A DNA stretch of 64,000 nt from Chitinophaga japonensis (GTDB taxonomy: Bacteria > Bacteroidota > Bacteroidia > Chitinophagales > Chitinophagaceae), in contig NZ_VLLG01000005.1 of assembly GCF_007830125.1 (NCBI RefSeq), positions 124,001 to 188,000 of the forward strand. The letters are read 5' to 3'. The notes beneath the pieces were generated by a model. That model was given only the letters and a program-made list of their open reading frames with translations, had not been told where the DNA came from and made no database searches. Positions 7,147 through 15,803 of this stretch are shown here, piece by piece. Position numbers and translations under genes: made by a program. Position 1 is the stretch's first letter, and every line of letters starts with the position of its first letter.

Positions 7147-10100
7147 TTATATAACAAAATGCCCGCCCCTGGAGCGGATGAACGTGATCAACCGCTCATA
7201 AACAGGCTTCCTGGCCAGCAGGTCGGGGTTACCGGTAATGAACAACTGCTTCCGCGCACGGGTAAGGGCCACGTTCAGCTTGCGGTCTATCAGCAGGCCG
7301 TCCTCCTCGGCCTCATGGGCCAACTGGTCCAGTTGGTAGGCCTGGTTTACGCTGAAGGAGTAAATGATAATGTCCCGCTGTGAGCCCTGGAAGCGCTCCA
7401 CGGTATCCACGGTAAGGTCGTTCAGCGCCGGCAGGTGCAGGTCGTGTATCCTGTGTTTGACCAGGGCCATCTGGCTGCGGTAAGGCGTGATGATGCCGAG
7501 GCTTTGTTCCGGTACAAAGGGCAGATCGTTCTGCCGGTAGAGATCATAGATATGCCGCACCAGCAGCGCCACGATCTCCGCTTCCCGGGCATTGCATTTA
7601 TTATTCCCCGCATCCGGCCGCTTTTCGGCAGGAATGAATGCCAGCCGCCGGGTAGCCAGCCATTGCTGCACCGGCTCCTGTGCATCGTATAGTACAAAAT
7701 CAAGCGGCGCTACCTGGTGCGGCGCCGGCACTACCTGCAACTGTCCGCCATAGAACGCTTCATTGGGAAAGGCCATGATATCGGGATGCATGCGCCCCTG
7801 CCGGTGCAGCATGCCCCATACCGGCGATTCCCCGCCGCCTTTATGCAGGCGGTACAACCGCTCAAAGAGGGAATGCCGGCGGTTGCGAATGCCAATGGCA
7901 TTCAATGCCGGGTGCTGCAGCTCCGCATCCTTTTCCTTCTGCAATACCACGGCGGGCAGTTGCTTATGATCCCCGATCAGGATGAACCTGTCCACCGCGT
8001 TACGCCCTTCCGCATCTTTGGCGCACAGTACGCCCAGCAACTGCGGTTCCAGTATCTGCGAGGCTTCGTCAATAATGGCCACCTGGAAATGTTTCAGCCG
8101 GAACAGTTCCGCTTTGCCGGCAATGGAGGATACGGTGCCCACAAAGATGCGGTGCGCCTGAATGCGCTGCCGCACCTGCTCCCGGGTATCGCAGCCGGCT
8201 ATCACGTTATCGAGTAAACGCTCCCGGTAACAGGGCTCGCAGGACAGCAGGGACCCTACCCGGATATAATCCGGCTGCCCGTCGATATCGTCCAGCGCGC
8301 GGCAGATCTCGTCCACCGCCCGGTTGGTATAGGAAAGCAGCAACAGGTTATTAGCCGGCTCCGCGTAAAACTCCTGCACCATGCTTTTCAGCGCAATGGA
8401 AGTTTTACCGGTACCGGGCGGGCCGATTAACAGGAAATAATCCTTCGCCATTTTGGCTTTCAGCACGATATCCGCTATGGCGGGCGACAGTATAGCCGGC
8501 CCCGTTAGCCGGGCCGCCGGGTCCTGTTCCGGGGGCCGCTGGTGCAGCAGCAGGGCCTGCCGGTCCGCACCGGCCTGCAGGAAGGCATATAGTCCGCGGT
8601 ACATGGCGGCGTAGGAAGCGTCCAGGAAATCATGCTCCACGGCATACCGGCTGCCCGGGGGCAGCACAGCGGGGTTCCGCTGCCGGTAGCGCAGCCGGAT
8701 GGTAATGCTGTGCGGCGTTAGTGCTTCCACCGCTCCCTTGAACACCTGCTTGTTGGTCACATTGTCCGTATACCGGTTGCGCTGGTAGAGTACCACGATA
8801 TCGCCTATACGGAAATTAGGCAGGAAATCCGTTCCATAATCCGGTATCTGCAGGCGGATCACCGGCACAGGCGCTGCTGTACGGTTTTCCAGGATGGTGA
8901 GGTCCGGCAGTATTTCCCCGGCTTCCAGCTTGTCCTCCAGGGAAGAGAGCCACAGGGAGGCAATGCCTTTGTTGGTGTCGTACTCCGTATCGCCCGTCCT
9001 GGAAATGTAATGCTCTTTGGTAACAAAGGTGTAGAAGGCGTAGAAATAATCCAGCACCAGGGGCGGCGACTGCATAAAGGGCGCCTTGAACGCCGCCAGT
9101 TGCGGGATGATGTATTGCTCCAGGAAACGGCTATGGGTGGTTCCGCTGTTAAAAAGCGTATCCGGATGTATGCTGCCGATCAACTGCCGGGTGGCTTCCC
9201 CGGTGGCGTCATTGGCAATGCTGCGCTCCTGCGCCACAACCAGGTTGCGGATATTGATGATCTCCCGGATGGCCGCCATATAAGGCTGGGAAAGCCGCAG
9301 GTTGGCATTGGTATCCGGGTACTTTGAATAAAGGATGAAGGTGCTCAGGTGGCGGAATGATACGCCCAGCACTTTCTGTATCACGATCTGGTACAGGAAT
9401 GCCTGCGACCGGTGGTTCCTGCCTATCAGCTCCACGTTGCTTTCGGGGAAAGGCGAGCGGCCGGATTTCAATTCTATCACCACCTGCCCGTTATCCGCCG
9501 GCTCCAGTTGTAAAAAGTCCAGCCGGCCCTGCACGCCCAGGTGCTCGCAGATAAAGTTGGGCTCCAGTATCCCGTTCTCCCGGCTGATCTTCCTCGAGGG
9601 GAACACCGTTTTCACCACCTGCCGGATATTGTTGAACTGCACCTGCGCTTCCCGGAAAAAGGTATGCTCCTGCTCCACATCGCGCAGGTCTGCACAGGTG
9701 GCAAGCTCAAAAGGCAGGGATCTGAAGATCCGTCGCATGGTATCCCTGTACACTACGGGACTGTCGGCGGTCTCATTCACAAATTCATCCAGGAACTGGT
9801 TGGCCGCATTACCCAGCAGGATATGACGGGTATTCTTCGGCGGCTCAAACTTGCTCTGCAGGTAGTTGAGCGGATGATCTCCGTACTCTTTCATGCACTC
9901 TGCCAGCGCGCTGATGTCCAGCAGGTAATCCGGCTCCAGCACAAGCAGGTCCGGGTAGTAAATATCATCCGCATCCACGCGCACGTCCAGCAGGTTCAAC
10001 TGGCAGCCTTGCCACAGCGCTGCCGCCGTGGGCGCAAAAGTATCTCCCGTGCTTTCCGGGTCGCGGTAACGGATACGGATCGGCTCGCCGGAAGGCGTGT

Positions 10101-10578
10101 CCTCATCAAACGCATAGATATACTGTTCATCCACGGCAGTGACCGCCACCCTTATCCTCTCGTGCGTAATATCCCGGTTCCGGTACCCGGGCTTGTATAT
10201 GTCCTCTGCAGGCAACAGCGCCTGCAGGGCCGCCGGCACCCGCGCACCATAAAAATGCGCCAGCACATCGCAGATGGCTTTCAGGTCCTGCAGGTACTCC
10301 GCTTCCGTGGGATGAAAGCTACCCTGCAGCACCTGGTTGGCATGTATCCGGAACGTATGGATACGATAGGCGGTTCCTGCAGGCAACCGCGTTTGCTGGC
10401 ACACATAATTGAGACGGGAGAAGAGGTTGGAGAACTGGAGCGGCGCGCCGGCGGTCATCTGCCTGCACACTCTTTCCAGCAGTAAGCGCAGGCGGGTGTA
10501 GGTATCCCTGGGCCCGCTACCGGCAAAATGATATTCCTGTAGTTCTTCGAAAAGGTCAGTTCCTGTTGTGGTATCCAT
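7147..10578 (-). CDS. SF1 helicase with N-terminal PD-(D/E)XK nuclease
   Basis: A 1143-residue DNA (or RNA) processing enzyme. From the likely ATG at 10578, the first ~300 residues are unassigned. Next comes a PD-(D/E)XK nuclease core near 340-400 (GRLDFLQ, then VVIELKSGRSP, then a helix with SQAFLYQ). A middle beta-rich segment (NFRIGDIVVLYQ, about 590-660) follows. A superfamily 1 Upf1/Dna2-type motor comes last: Walker A GPPGTGKTS near 720, DEAS Walker B near 835, the motif with GDHKQLPAVV, and the terminal TVERFQGSQRDIIIYS and NVALTRARKQL. The set resembles Dna2-type nuclease-helicases, but no Fe-S cysteine cluster flanks the nuclease. It is a single gene. Replication/repair and phage defence are both possible. 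Confidence 0.85.
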   Translation of the reverse strand: MDTTTGTDLFEELQEYHFAGSGPRDTYTRLRLLLERVCRQMTAGAPLQFSNLFSRLNYVCQQTRLPAGTAYRIHTFRIHANQVLQGSFHPTEAEYLQDLKAICDVLAHFYGARVPAALQALLPAEDIYKPGYRNRDITHERIRVAVTAVDEQYIYAFDEDTPSGEPIRIRYRDPESTGDTFAPTAAALWQGCQLNLLDVRVDADDIYYPDLLVLEPDYLLDISALAECMKEYGDHPLNYLQSKFEPPKNTRHILLGNAANQFLDEFVNETADSPVVYRDTMRRIFRSLPFELATCADLRDVEQEHTFFREAQVQFNNIRQVVKTVFPSRKISRENGILEPNFICEHLGVQGRLDFLQLEPADNGQVVIELKSGRSPFPESNVELIGRNHRSQAFLYQIVIQKVLGVSFRHLSTFILYSKYPDTNANLRLSQPYMAAIREIINIRNLVVAQERSIANDATGEATRQLIGSIHPDTLFNSGTTHSRFLEQYIIPQLAAFKAPFMQSPPLVLDYFYAFYTFVTKEHYISRTGDTEYDTNKGIASLWLSSLEDKLEAGEILPDLTILENRTAAPVPVIRLQIPDYGTDFLPNFRIGDIVVLYQRNRYTDNVTNKQVFKGAVEALTPHSITIRLRYRQRNPAVLPPGSRYAVEHDFLDASYAAMYRGLYAFLQAGADRQALLLHQRPPEQDPAARLTGPAILSPAIADIVLKAKMAKDYFLLIGPPGTGKTSIALKSMVQEFYAEPANNLLLLSYTNRAVDEICRALDDIDGQPDYIRVGSLLSCEPCYRERLLDNVIAGCDTREQVRQRIQAHRIFVGTVSSIAGKAELFRLKHFQVAIIDEASQILEPQLLGVLCAKDAEGRNAVDRFILIGDHKQLPAVVLQKEKDAELQHPALNAIGIRNRRHSLFERLYRLHKGGGESPVWGMLHRQGRMHPDIMAFPNEAFYGGQLQVVPAPHQVAPLDFVLYDAQEPVQQWLATRRLAFIPAEKRPDAGNNKCNAREAEIVALLVRHIYDLYRQNDLPFVPEQSLGIITPYRSQMALVKHRIHDLHLPALNDLTVDTVERFQGSQRDIIIYSFSVNQAYQLDQLAHEAEEDGLLIDRKLNVALTRARKQLFITGNPDLLARKPVYERLITFIRSRGGHFVI

Positions 10579-10727
10579 GTTTCTGCCGGGTAAATATACA
10601 GAAATTAAATCCGGGCAATTCAACAGAATTGCCCTACCTTGCAGTTTGACTGCAACTGATACAATTCTTTAACAAGCACGGCACTCCTGACTCCGCCCGG
10701 GAGTTGCTTATTTACAAGGGTGAAAAT

Positions 10728-11807
10728 TTGAATACAGTAAGAACAATTATCAGCGGATCAGGAAGCTATATTCCACCGCAGGTTAAATGCAACGAAGATT
10801 TTAAGAGCAATGAGTTTTTCGACAGCAAGCAGGGGCGCATACCCACTGCCAACGAGGAGATCGTCGAGAAGTTCCGCCAGATCACCGGCATTTATGAACG
10901 GCGATACGCGGACAGTAACCAGAGCACTTCCGGCATGGCTGCCATTGCCGGGGAGCGGGCTATTGCCGATGCCGGCATAGACCCTGAAACGCTGGACCAG
11001 ATCATCGTGGCGCACAACTTCGGCGACATCGATGCACATTCCGTACAGTCCGATGCAACGCCTTCCCTGGCGGCCCGTGTAAAGCATATACTTGGTATAA
11101 AAAACACCGCCTGCGTGGCCTACGACATCCTGTTTGGCTGTCCCGGATGGCTGCAAGGCGTGATACAGGCCGATGCCTTCATAAAGGCCGGCGTGGCAAA
11201 GAAATGCCTGGTGATCGGCGCAGAAACGCTGAGCCGGGTACTGGACCCGCATGACCGCGACAGCATGATCTTCAGCGACGGCGCGGGCGCCGTGGTAGTG
11301 GAAGCGCGGGAAAGCGCGCCGGATGGCAGCGGCATCCTTTCCTCCTGCGCACGTACATTTACCGTAGATGAAGCACGCTATATCGACATGGGGCATTCCA
11401 ACAACCCGGAGGCAGACCAGCAAATACTGTACATAAAGATGCAGGGAAGAAAGGTGTACGAATTCGCGCTGAAACACCTGCCTGCAGCCATCAAATCCTG
11501 TATTGACGACAGCGGCATGCCGATCACGGCCATCAGGAAAATATTCATTCACCAGGCCAACGAAAAACTGGACGAAGCCATCGTGAACGGGCTGTACAAA
11601 TTATACGGGCTTACACCGGATCTGCCCAGCATTATGCCGATGAACATTCATACGCTGGGCAACAGCTCCGTGGCCACCATCCCCACCCTGTACGACATGG
11701 TGCGCAAAGGCGAGCTGCCGGAACACCAGGTGGTCACCGGCGACGTAGTGGTGTTTGCATCCGTGGGCGCAGGCATGCATATGAATGCCGTGACCTACCG
11801 GGTATAA
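10728..11807 (+). CDS. 3-oxoacyl-ACP synthase III family (FabH-like)
   Basis: Condensing enzyme of the KAS III/HMG-CoA synthase fold that joins an acyl-CoA or acyl starter to malonyl-ACP. The catalytic triad is visible: Cys in YDILFGCPGWLQG, His in IFIHQANEKLDE and Asn in HTLGNSSVATIP. There is no ATG at the 5' end; the TTG at 10728 (then NTVRTIISG) is preceded at a suitable distance by AAGGG and is preferred over the TTG at 10704. At 359 residues it is longer than housekeeping FabH (~320), with extra sequence between the first strand and the ITGIYERRY motif. No acyl-carrier or other fatty-acid genes adjoin it, so a specialised lipid or secondary product is as likely as fatty-acid initiation. 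Confidence 0.86.
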   Translation: MNTVRTIISGSGSYIPPQVKCNEDFKSNEFFDSKQGRIPTANEEIVEKFRQITGIYERRYADSNQSTSGMAAIAGERAIADAGIDPETLDQIIVAHNFGDIDAHSVQSDATPSLAARVKHILGIKNTACVAYDILFGCPGWLQGVIQADAFIKAGVAKKCLVIGAETLSRVLDPHDRDSMIFSDGAGAVVVEARESAPDGSGILSSCARTFTVDEARYIDMGHSNNPEADQQILYIKMQGRKVYEFALKHLPAAIKSCIDDSGMPITAIRKIFIHQANEKLDEAIVNGLYKLYGLTPDLPSIMPMNIHTLGNSSVATIPTLYDMVRKGELPEHQVVTGDVVVFASVGAGMHMNAVTYRV

Positions 11808-11813
11808 GCAGCT

Positions 11814-12560
11814 TCAGTGGCTGCGCAGCCACGCTTCCATATCCGCCAGCACAACTTCCGGATGCTGCGCAAGCGCCGCCTTTACGCTATGGCAATTCTC
11901 CACCCCCATCAGCACCAGCACCCGCTTGCCCGGGTGCTCCCCGGCAGCCTGCAGGGTAACCTGCACGATATTCGCTATCCAGCGTCGCTGTCCATCAGCT
12001 TCCACCGGTCCTACCAACCGGTCTTCCAGCGCACGTTTGCCAGCCAGCACTTCGTCTGTGACAGCACTGTTCACATCCGCCGGCGCATGCCAGGCTGATC
12101 GCAGCAACCCGTACAGGGCGGTGTTATACCGGTCCAGCATGTCCGCAGCACCGGGCTGCGCCGCCCGGAAATCTTTCCAGGCGGCGATCACCTCATTCAC
12201 GATCTCCGTAAACATCGGCTCTGCCGGCTCAGCAGCATAAGCGGGACGCTTGCTGCTGTTTATAAATGGAAAAATGGCGGCGGGATATTCTATCTTGGAC
12301 GCATGCACTTCCTGCGCCTCCAGCTCTTTAGGGCTTACGTCCAGCACCAGCACATCGGGGTTGATGCTGCGGATAATACGCTGCAGCGTATCCAGGTTAT
12401 ACACCGGGGTGGTAGCATGCCGCTTGTACAAAGTAGCCAGTACAAATACTTCGGTCCTGCCCGCAGTCTTTGCCTGTTGGGCCTGCAGGGCGCCGGCCAG
12501 CAGCAGCATACCCAGTAAAAGGATGACCGGCACGACGGGTAAAACAGGTGATTGCTTCAT
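11814..12560 (-). CDS. Secreted protein, TraB/DUF5694-like, unknown
   Basis: 248-residue protein with a signal peptide (1-27, core VVPVILLLGMLLLAGAL, cleavage after LQAQ). The mature domain opens with TEVFVLATLYKRH, continues NPDVLVLDVSPKELEAQ and closes with KRVLVLMGVENCHSVKAAL. This strand-helix order with a short conserved V/L-D and a late G-x-E/H element recalls the TraB/ChaN/DUF5694 class of putative hydrolases, but I cannot confirm it. It overlaps the stop of the upstream secreted-protein gene by 4 nt (ATGA-type overlap at 12557-12560), so the two are translationally coupled and may work together. Convergent with the FabH-like gene. Confidence 0.62.
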   Translation of the reverse strand: MKQSPVLPVVPVILLLGMLLLAGALQAQQAKTAGRTEVFVLATLYKRHATTPVYNLDTLQRIIRSINPDVLVLDVSPKELEAQEVHASKIEYPAAIFPFINSSKRPAYAAEPAEPMFTEIVNEVIAAWKDFRAAQPGAADMLDRYNTALYGLLRSAWHAPADVNSAVTDEVLAGKRALEDRLVGPVEADGQRRWIANIVQVTLQAAGEHPGKRVLVLMGVENCHSVKAALAQHPEVVLADMEAWLRSH

Positions 12561-13357
12561 AAGGTAAGTTTTGGCGCTGCGCGCGGCAGCTTTATTTTAC
12601 AACGGAACATTTTGTCAAATACATCTTCTTCCTTCAGCAGCTCATGCTGCTGCTTGCTGATCCAGAAAGTTTGCGTGTATGCCACACCGTTATATGATCC
12701 CGTGGTCGCCAGTTTCCAGCAGTCCACCTGTACCTGGCCCAGCAAGGTAAGCTGCTCGCTGCCGGTGACCTTGTACAGCACAAATTCCGGCGGCTCCCGG
12801 CCGGCGTCATAAAAGTTGATGGCAAAGGTTCTTCCTTCAGCTAGGGGCAGCATTTCAAAGGTCTCTATATCCAGGTTCCAGTTAAAATTGGGCCGGTCAA
12901 AAGCCAGTGCAAAATCCTTTTGCGCATTGGCCTCTACCGTGTCTGCACCGGCAATGCCCGCAGCGCTCCAGTTATAGGCGTTGGTCTTACCGTTACCGCT
13001 TTCCGTGTGGTACAGGGGCGCAAAGTCCTTTGCCCGGTTCAGGGAAAAGATCACCCGGTAGCTGGCCGTGTCGCTGCCCAGCCATTGCTGGTGGATGGCG
13101 TACACTTTTTCGCCGTTGCGGGTCTCCACGGCAATGTCCCGTATCCAGTACCAGCACCAGAGGGTTTTACCCGCCCCGGGGCGCTGGTAGTATACAAGGT
13201 ATTGCTTCAGCCCCGGTTGCAATGCGGAGGTACGCAGGTGGCCGCTGCCGGGATACACGGTATCCACCTGCGCATAGGCAGGGGCGCGCAGCAGGGCGGC
13301 GGCGCACAGGAGGAACACGGTAACGGGGAACAGCCGGTATGGGTAGTGTTGTTGCAT
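12557..13357 (-). CDS. Secreted beta-rich protein, unknown (DUF3108-like)
   Basis: 266 residues with a signal peptide (about 1-30, FPVTVFLLCAAALLRAPAYAQ). The mature protein is beta-rich with many aromatic residues (LWCWYWIRDIAVE, FNWNLDIETFEMLPL, TFAINFYDAGREPPEFVLYKVTG) and ends with a 'YTQTFWISKQQHELLKEE' pattern reminiscent of DUF3108 or outer-membrane lipoprotein carrier-like folds that fit a ligand or chaperone role. No enzymatic motif is visible. It is first gene of a two-gene unit with the TraB-like gene. Its start faces the LytS/LytTR operon across 186 nt that carry a LytTR-type repeat, so it may belong to that regulon (inference). Confidence 0.62.
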   Translation of the reverse strand: MQQHYPYRLFPVTVFLLCAAALLRAPAYAQVDTVYPGSGHLRTSALQPGLKQYLVYYQRPGAGKTLWCWYWIRDIAVETRNGEKVYAIHQQWLGSDTASYRVIFSLNRAKDFAPLYHTESGNGKTNAYNWSAAGIAGADTVEANAQKDFALAFDRPNFNWNLDIETFEMLPLAEGRTFAINFYDAGREPPEFVLYKVTGSEQLTLLGQVQVDCWKLATTGSYNGVAYTQTFWISKQQHELLKEEDVFDKMFRCKIKLPRAAPKLTL

Positions 13358-13472
13358 ATGTGGTGATGTTTACCTGAACGGCTGTAAATTTCAGGCAGGA
13401 AAGCGAGGCCGGGAAACCCGTTCAATCCTTTGCAATGTTCCTTTAACGGTAAGGGATATTCCTTCAATAACC

Positions 13473-13506
13473 GCAACCGTTGAAATTCCGGCGGCAACGG
13501 TTGAAA
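13473..13506. promoter_or_regulatory. LytTR-type tandem binding site
   Basis: Two 13-bp direct repeats with a single mismatch, GCAACCGTTGAAA (13473-13485) and GCAACGGTTGAAA (13494-13506), lie exactly 21 bp apart, two helical turns. LytTR-domain regulators (AgrA, ComE, FsrA) bind paired 9-bp direct repeats with ~12-bp spacers, and the ACCGTTNAA core fits the published LytTR preference. The repeat stands 38 nt before lytS and 116 nt before the divergent secreted-protein gene. Confidence 0.68.
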
Positions 13507-13543
13507 AAAGCAAGGGCGGGTAAAATTCTTCGTAATTTTAAGC

Positions 13544-14563
13544 ATGAGAATTTTCAGCGGGCAGGCAAGTCCCGTGCAGTTGCAGTGGCTGATCTGGGGA
13601 TTTGTGTTCATCATTAATTTCATTTCATTGCTGCCTATGGACGGAGTGCCGCAGTCGGCCGCCTTTACCATTGTGAACACTGGTTTTTACGCTATCATCA
13701 TTTACGGCAACCTCCATTTCCTGCTGCCGGTATTTTACCGGGAAGGACGCCTGCTGCCCTATGTATTCTTTTCCCTGCTTTTCCTGGCGCTGGTGGGCAT
13801 CTCGAAAAGCTACCTCTCCCAATACCTGTACAACCGGTTCTTTGCGGAGGAGTATACGCCCATGAACGCCAGGATGCTTATTTACACCAGCGTAACGGGT
13901 ATCGTGGTGTACGTGTTGAGCTTTGTGTTCCGCTTTGCCCTGGGTTATTTCAAGCTGAAGCAGCAGGCGGAAGAGATCATCGCGCAGAAAAGCCAGGCGG
14001 AGCTGAACCTGCTGAAATCGCAGGTGCAGCCGCATTTCCTGTTCAACACCCTTAACAACATCTATTATGAGGCCTACCGGGAAGCGCCCCGTACCGCTAT
14101 TTTCATTGAGCGCCTTTCCGAGATCATGCGCTATTTTGTAGATGAAAGCCCGAAGGAGGAAGTAACGCTGGGCACGGAGATACAGTTCCTGGAAAATTAC
14201 ATTGCGCTGGAAAGGATCCGCATCCGGCATGAGGTGGACATCAGCTTTACGCAACAGTGCCAGCCCGGCACCGGTATTCCGCCCATGCTGCTGATGACCT
14301 TCGTGGAAAACATCTTCAAGCATGGCATTGATAAATCTTCCAGCCGGAACGAGGTGCACATCTCGCTGCTGCAACAGGATGGCTACCTGGTGTTCCGGAC
14401 GCGGAACCTGCTGCACCCGGCGCAGGCCGGCAACAACGGCAGCGGGTTCGGCATACAGAACCTGCAAAAAAGACTGGCCCTGCTGTACGGCGCTCACTTT
14501 GAGCTGAAAACCTATGCTGCCGGGCAATATTTTAACGCTTTTCTAAAGATCCCGCTGTCATGA
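13544..14563 (+). CDS. LytS-family sensor histidine kinase
   Basis: Membrane sensor kinase of the LytS/YehU type. Four transmembrane helices lie at about 12-32, 42-62, 72-95 and 108-130; a coiled linker (FKLKQQAEEIIAQKSQAEL) follows. The His_kinase domain (PF06580) holds the phospho-acceptor region LKSQVQPHFLFNTLNNIYY, with His near 165, and the ATPase elements MLLMTFVENIFKHGI (N box) and GSGFGIQNLQKRL (G box). No extracellular sensor domain is apparent, so it likely senses in the membrane. It overlaps the response-regulator gene by 4 nt (14560-14563). A TAATTTTA element just before the start would give an extremely short leader. Confidence 0.92.
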   Translation: MRIFSGQASPVQLQWLIWGFVFIINFISLLPMDGVPQSAAFTIVNTGFYAIIIYGNLHFLLPVFYREGRLLPYVFFSLLFLALVGISKSYLSQYLYNRFFAEEYTPMNARMLIYTSVTGIVVYVLSFVFRFALGYFKLKQQAEEIIAQKSQAELNLLKSQVQPHFLFNTLNNIYYEAYREAPRTAIFIERLSEIMRYFVDESPKEEVTLGTEIQFLENYIALERIRIRHEVDISFTQQCQPGTGIPPMLLMTFVENIFKHGIDKSSSRNEVHISLLQQDGYLVFRTRNLLHPAQAGNNGSGFGIQNLQKRLALLYGAHFELKTYAAGQYFNAFLKIPLS

Positions 14564-15273
14564 ACCTACGTTGCATGATTGTAGACGACGAGCCCAATGC
14601 GGTGAACCTGCTGGAAATGCTGATCCGGCAAACCACGGAATGGCAATTGCTGGCCAAGTGCTACGACGCGCTGGAGGCGCTGGCCTTCCTGAAGGAACAG
14701 GAAGTGGATTTCATTTTCCTGGACATCAACATGCCGCGGCTTACCGGTATGGAACTGGCCGGGCTGCTGCCCGCTTCTACCCACCTTGTTTTTACCACCG
14801 CCTACTCGGAATACGCGGCGGACAGTTACGGCTATACGACGCTGGACTACCTGCTGAAGCCCGTTACCCTGAAACGCTTTTATGCGGCTGTACAGAAAAT
14901 AGAAAGTTACTTTGCCATGAAGGAGCGCGGCAGCGATGCCCCTGCTCCCCCGCCGCCCGCTACTTATTTCTTTATCAAATCCGGTAAAACCTTTCATAAG
15001 ATACTGCTGAAGGACATCCTGTACTTTGAAGGGGAAAAGGAATACGTGCGGCTGGTAACCGCCACCGCGCAACTGCTGGTGTACCGGCGCCTGAAGGAGA
15101 TCGAAGAGCAGCTATCACAACCCTTTATCCGCGTGCATCACTCCTACATCATCAACATGGCGCAGGTAAGCAAAATACAGGACAATCACATTTTTATTGC
15201 CGATAAGCAAATACCGGTAAGCGACAAGTTCCGGGAGCCGTTTATGACCGCTATCCGGCAGCGGATGTTTTAA
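14560..15273 (+). CDS. LytTR-family response regulator
   Basis: Cognate response regulator of the preceding kinase. Residues 1-120 are a receiver domain: acidic pocket MIVDDEPNA, phospho-acceptor Asp in FIFLDINMPRLTG (about residue 54), Thr in VFTTAYSEYA, Lys in DYLLKPVTLKRF. After a Pro/Ala linker, residues ~135-237 form a LytTR DNA-binding domain (DILYFEGEKEYVRLVT, PFIRVHHSYIINM, IPVSDKFREPF). LytTR proteins bind tandem direct repeats, and such a repeat lies upstream of the kinase gene, consistent with autoregulation. The two-gene operon ends here; the next gene seems to have its own promoter. Confidence 0.94.
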   Translation: MNLRCMIVDDEPNAVNLLEMLIRQTTEWQLLAKCYDALEALAFLKEQEVDFIFLDINMPRLTGMELAGLLPASTHLVFTTAYSEYAADSYGYTTLDYLLKPVTLKRFYAAVQKIESYFAMKERGSDAPAPPPPATYFFIKSGKTFHKILLKDILYFEGEKEYVRLVTATAQLLVYRRLKEIEEQLSQPFIRVHHSYIINMAQVSKIQDNHIFIADKQIPVSDKFREPFMTAIRQRMF

Positions 15274-15295
15274 TAATAAAATAATTTTTAATATT

Positions 15296-15303
15296 TATAT
15301 TTG
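15296..15303 (+). promoter_or_regulatory. Candidate -7 element (TATATTTG)
   Basis: Exact TAnnTTTG match in an AT-rich gap, 18 nt before the ATG of the lipoprotein gene at 15322. A TTTT (15268-15271) about 24 nt upstream could be a weak -33 element. Confidence 0.45.
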
Positions 15304-15321
15304 CCGGCAATTTTGAATTTC

Positions 15322-15789
15322 ATGCTCAGATCCCTTGCCTTTGTAACCTGCGTGCTGGGCATAGCAGGTTGTATGGAAACCAGCGCCGGCGATACTGCCC
15401 GGACCACCGATATTGACAGCGACCGCATAGCTACTGCCAGCGCCCCCCGGTATACGGCCTACCGGGAGAGCGGGGAACAAACCATCTCCATAGACAGCGC
15501 GCTGTATGCGCACCTGCAGTGGGCCAATGCCCTGATCCACACTTTTGTAAAGTATTCCGACAACCCGATGGTGCAGTACGCCCTGCAGGACCATACGCTG
15601 GAATGGCGCTGGGACCGGCTGCAAACTACCGATACCGCTGCCTACCTGGTAGTGCAGCTAACGCACACGATAGACGATGAAGACGGCAGAAGAGCTGTAA
15701 CAGACGGCTGGATATACGTAGATACGCTGACGCGGGTGGTGTACGAGTACGACCTGCCCAACGACAGCCTGCTGTTGCTGGCCGAATAA
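15322..15789 (+). CDS. Small lipoprotein, unknown
   Basis: 155-residue protein I do not recognise. The ATG at 15322 (MLRSLAFVTCVLGIAGC) gives a standard lipoprotein signal with lipobox GIAGC at residues 13-17. The mature part is acidic (DTARTTDIDSD) and then beta-rich (QTISIDSALYAHLQWAN, EWRWDRLQTTDTAAYLVVQL, GWIYVDTLTRVVYEYDL), with a pattern of alternating Asp and aromatic residues. No known catalytic or binding motif is visible. It stands 48 nt after the LytTR gene, with its own promoter-like element. Confidence 0.65.
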   Translation: MLRSLAFVTCVLGIAGCMETSAGDTARTTDIDSDRIATASAPRYTAYRESGEQTISIDSALYAHLQWANALIHTFVKYSDNPMVQYALQDHTLEWRWDRLQTTDTAAYLVVQLTHTIDDEDGRRAVTDGWIYVDTLTRVVYEYDLPNDSLLLLAE

Positions 15790-15803
15790 ACCGGGGATTT
15801 TCT

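Noticed and set aside
9541..10485. 314-codon plus-strand frame inside the helicase gene
   Set aside because: Antisense to the N-terminal part of the helicase, Arg/Gln-rich shadow composition, no start signals.
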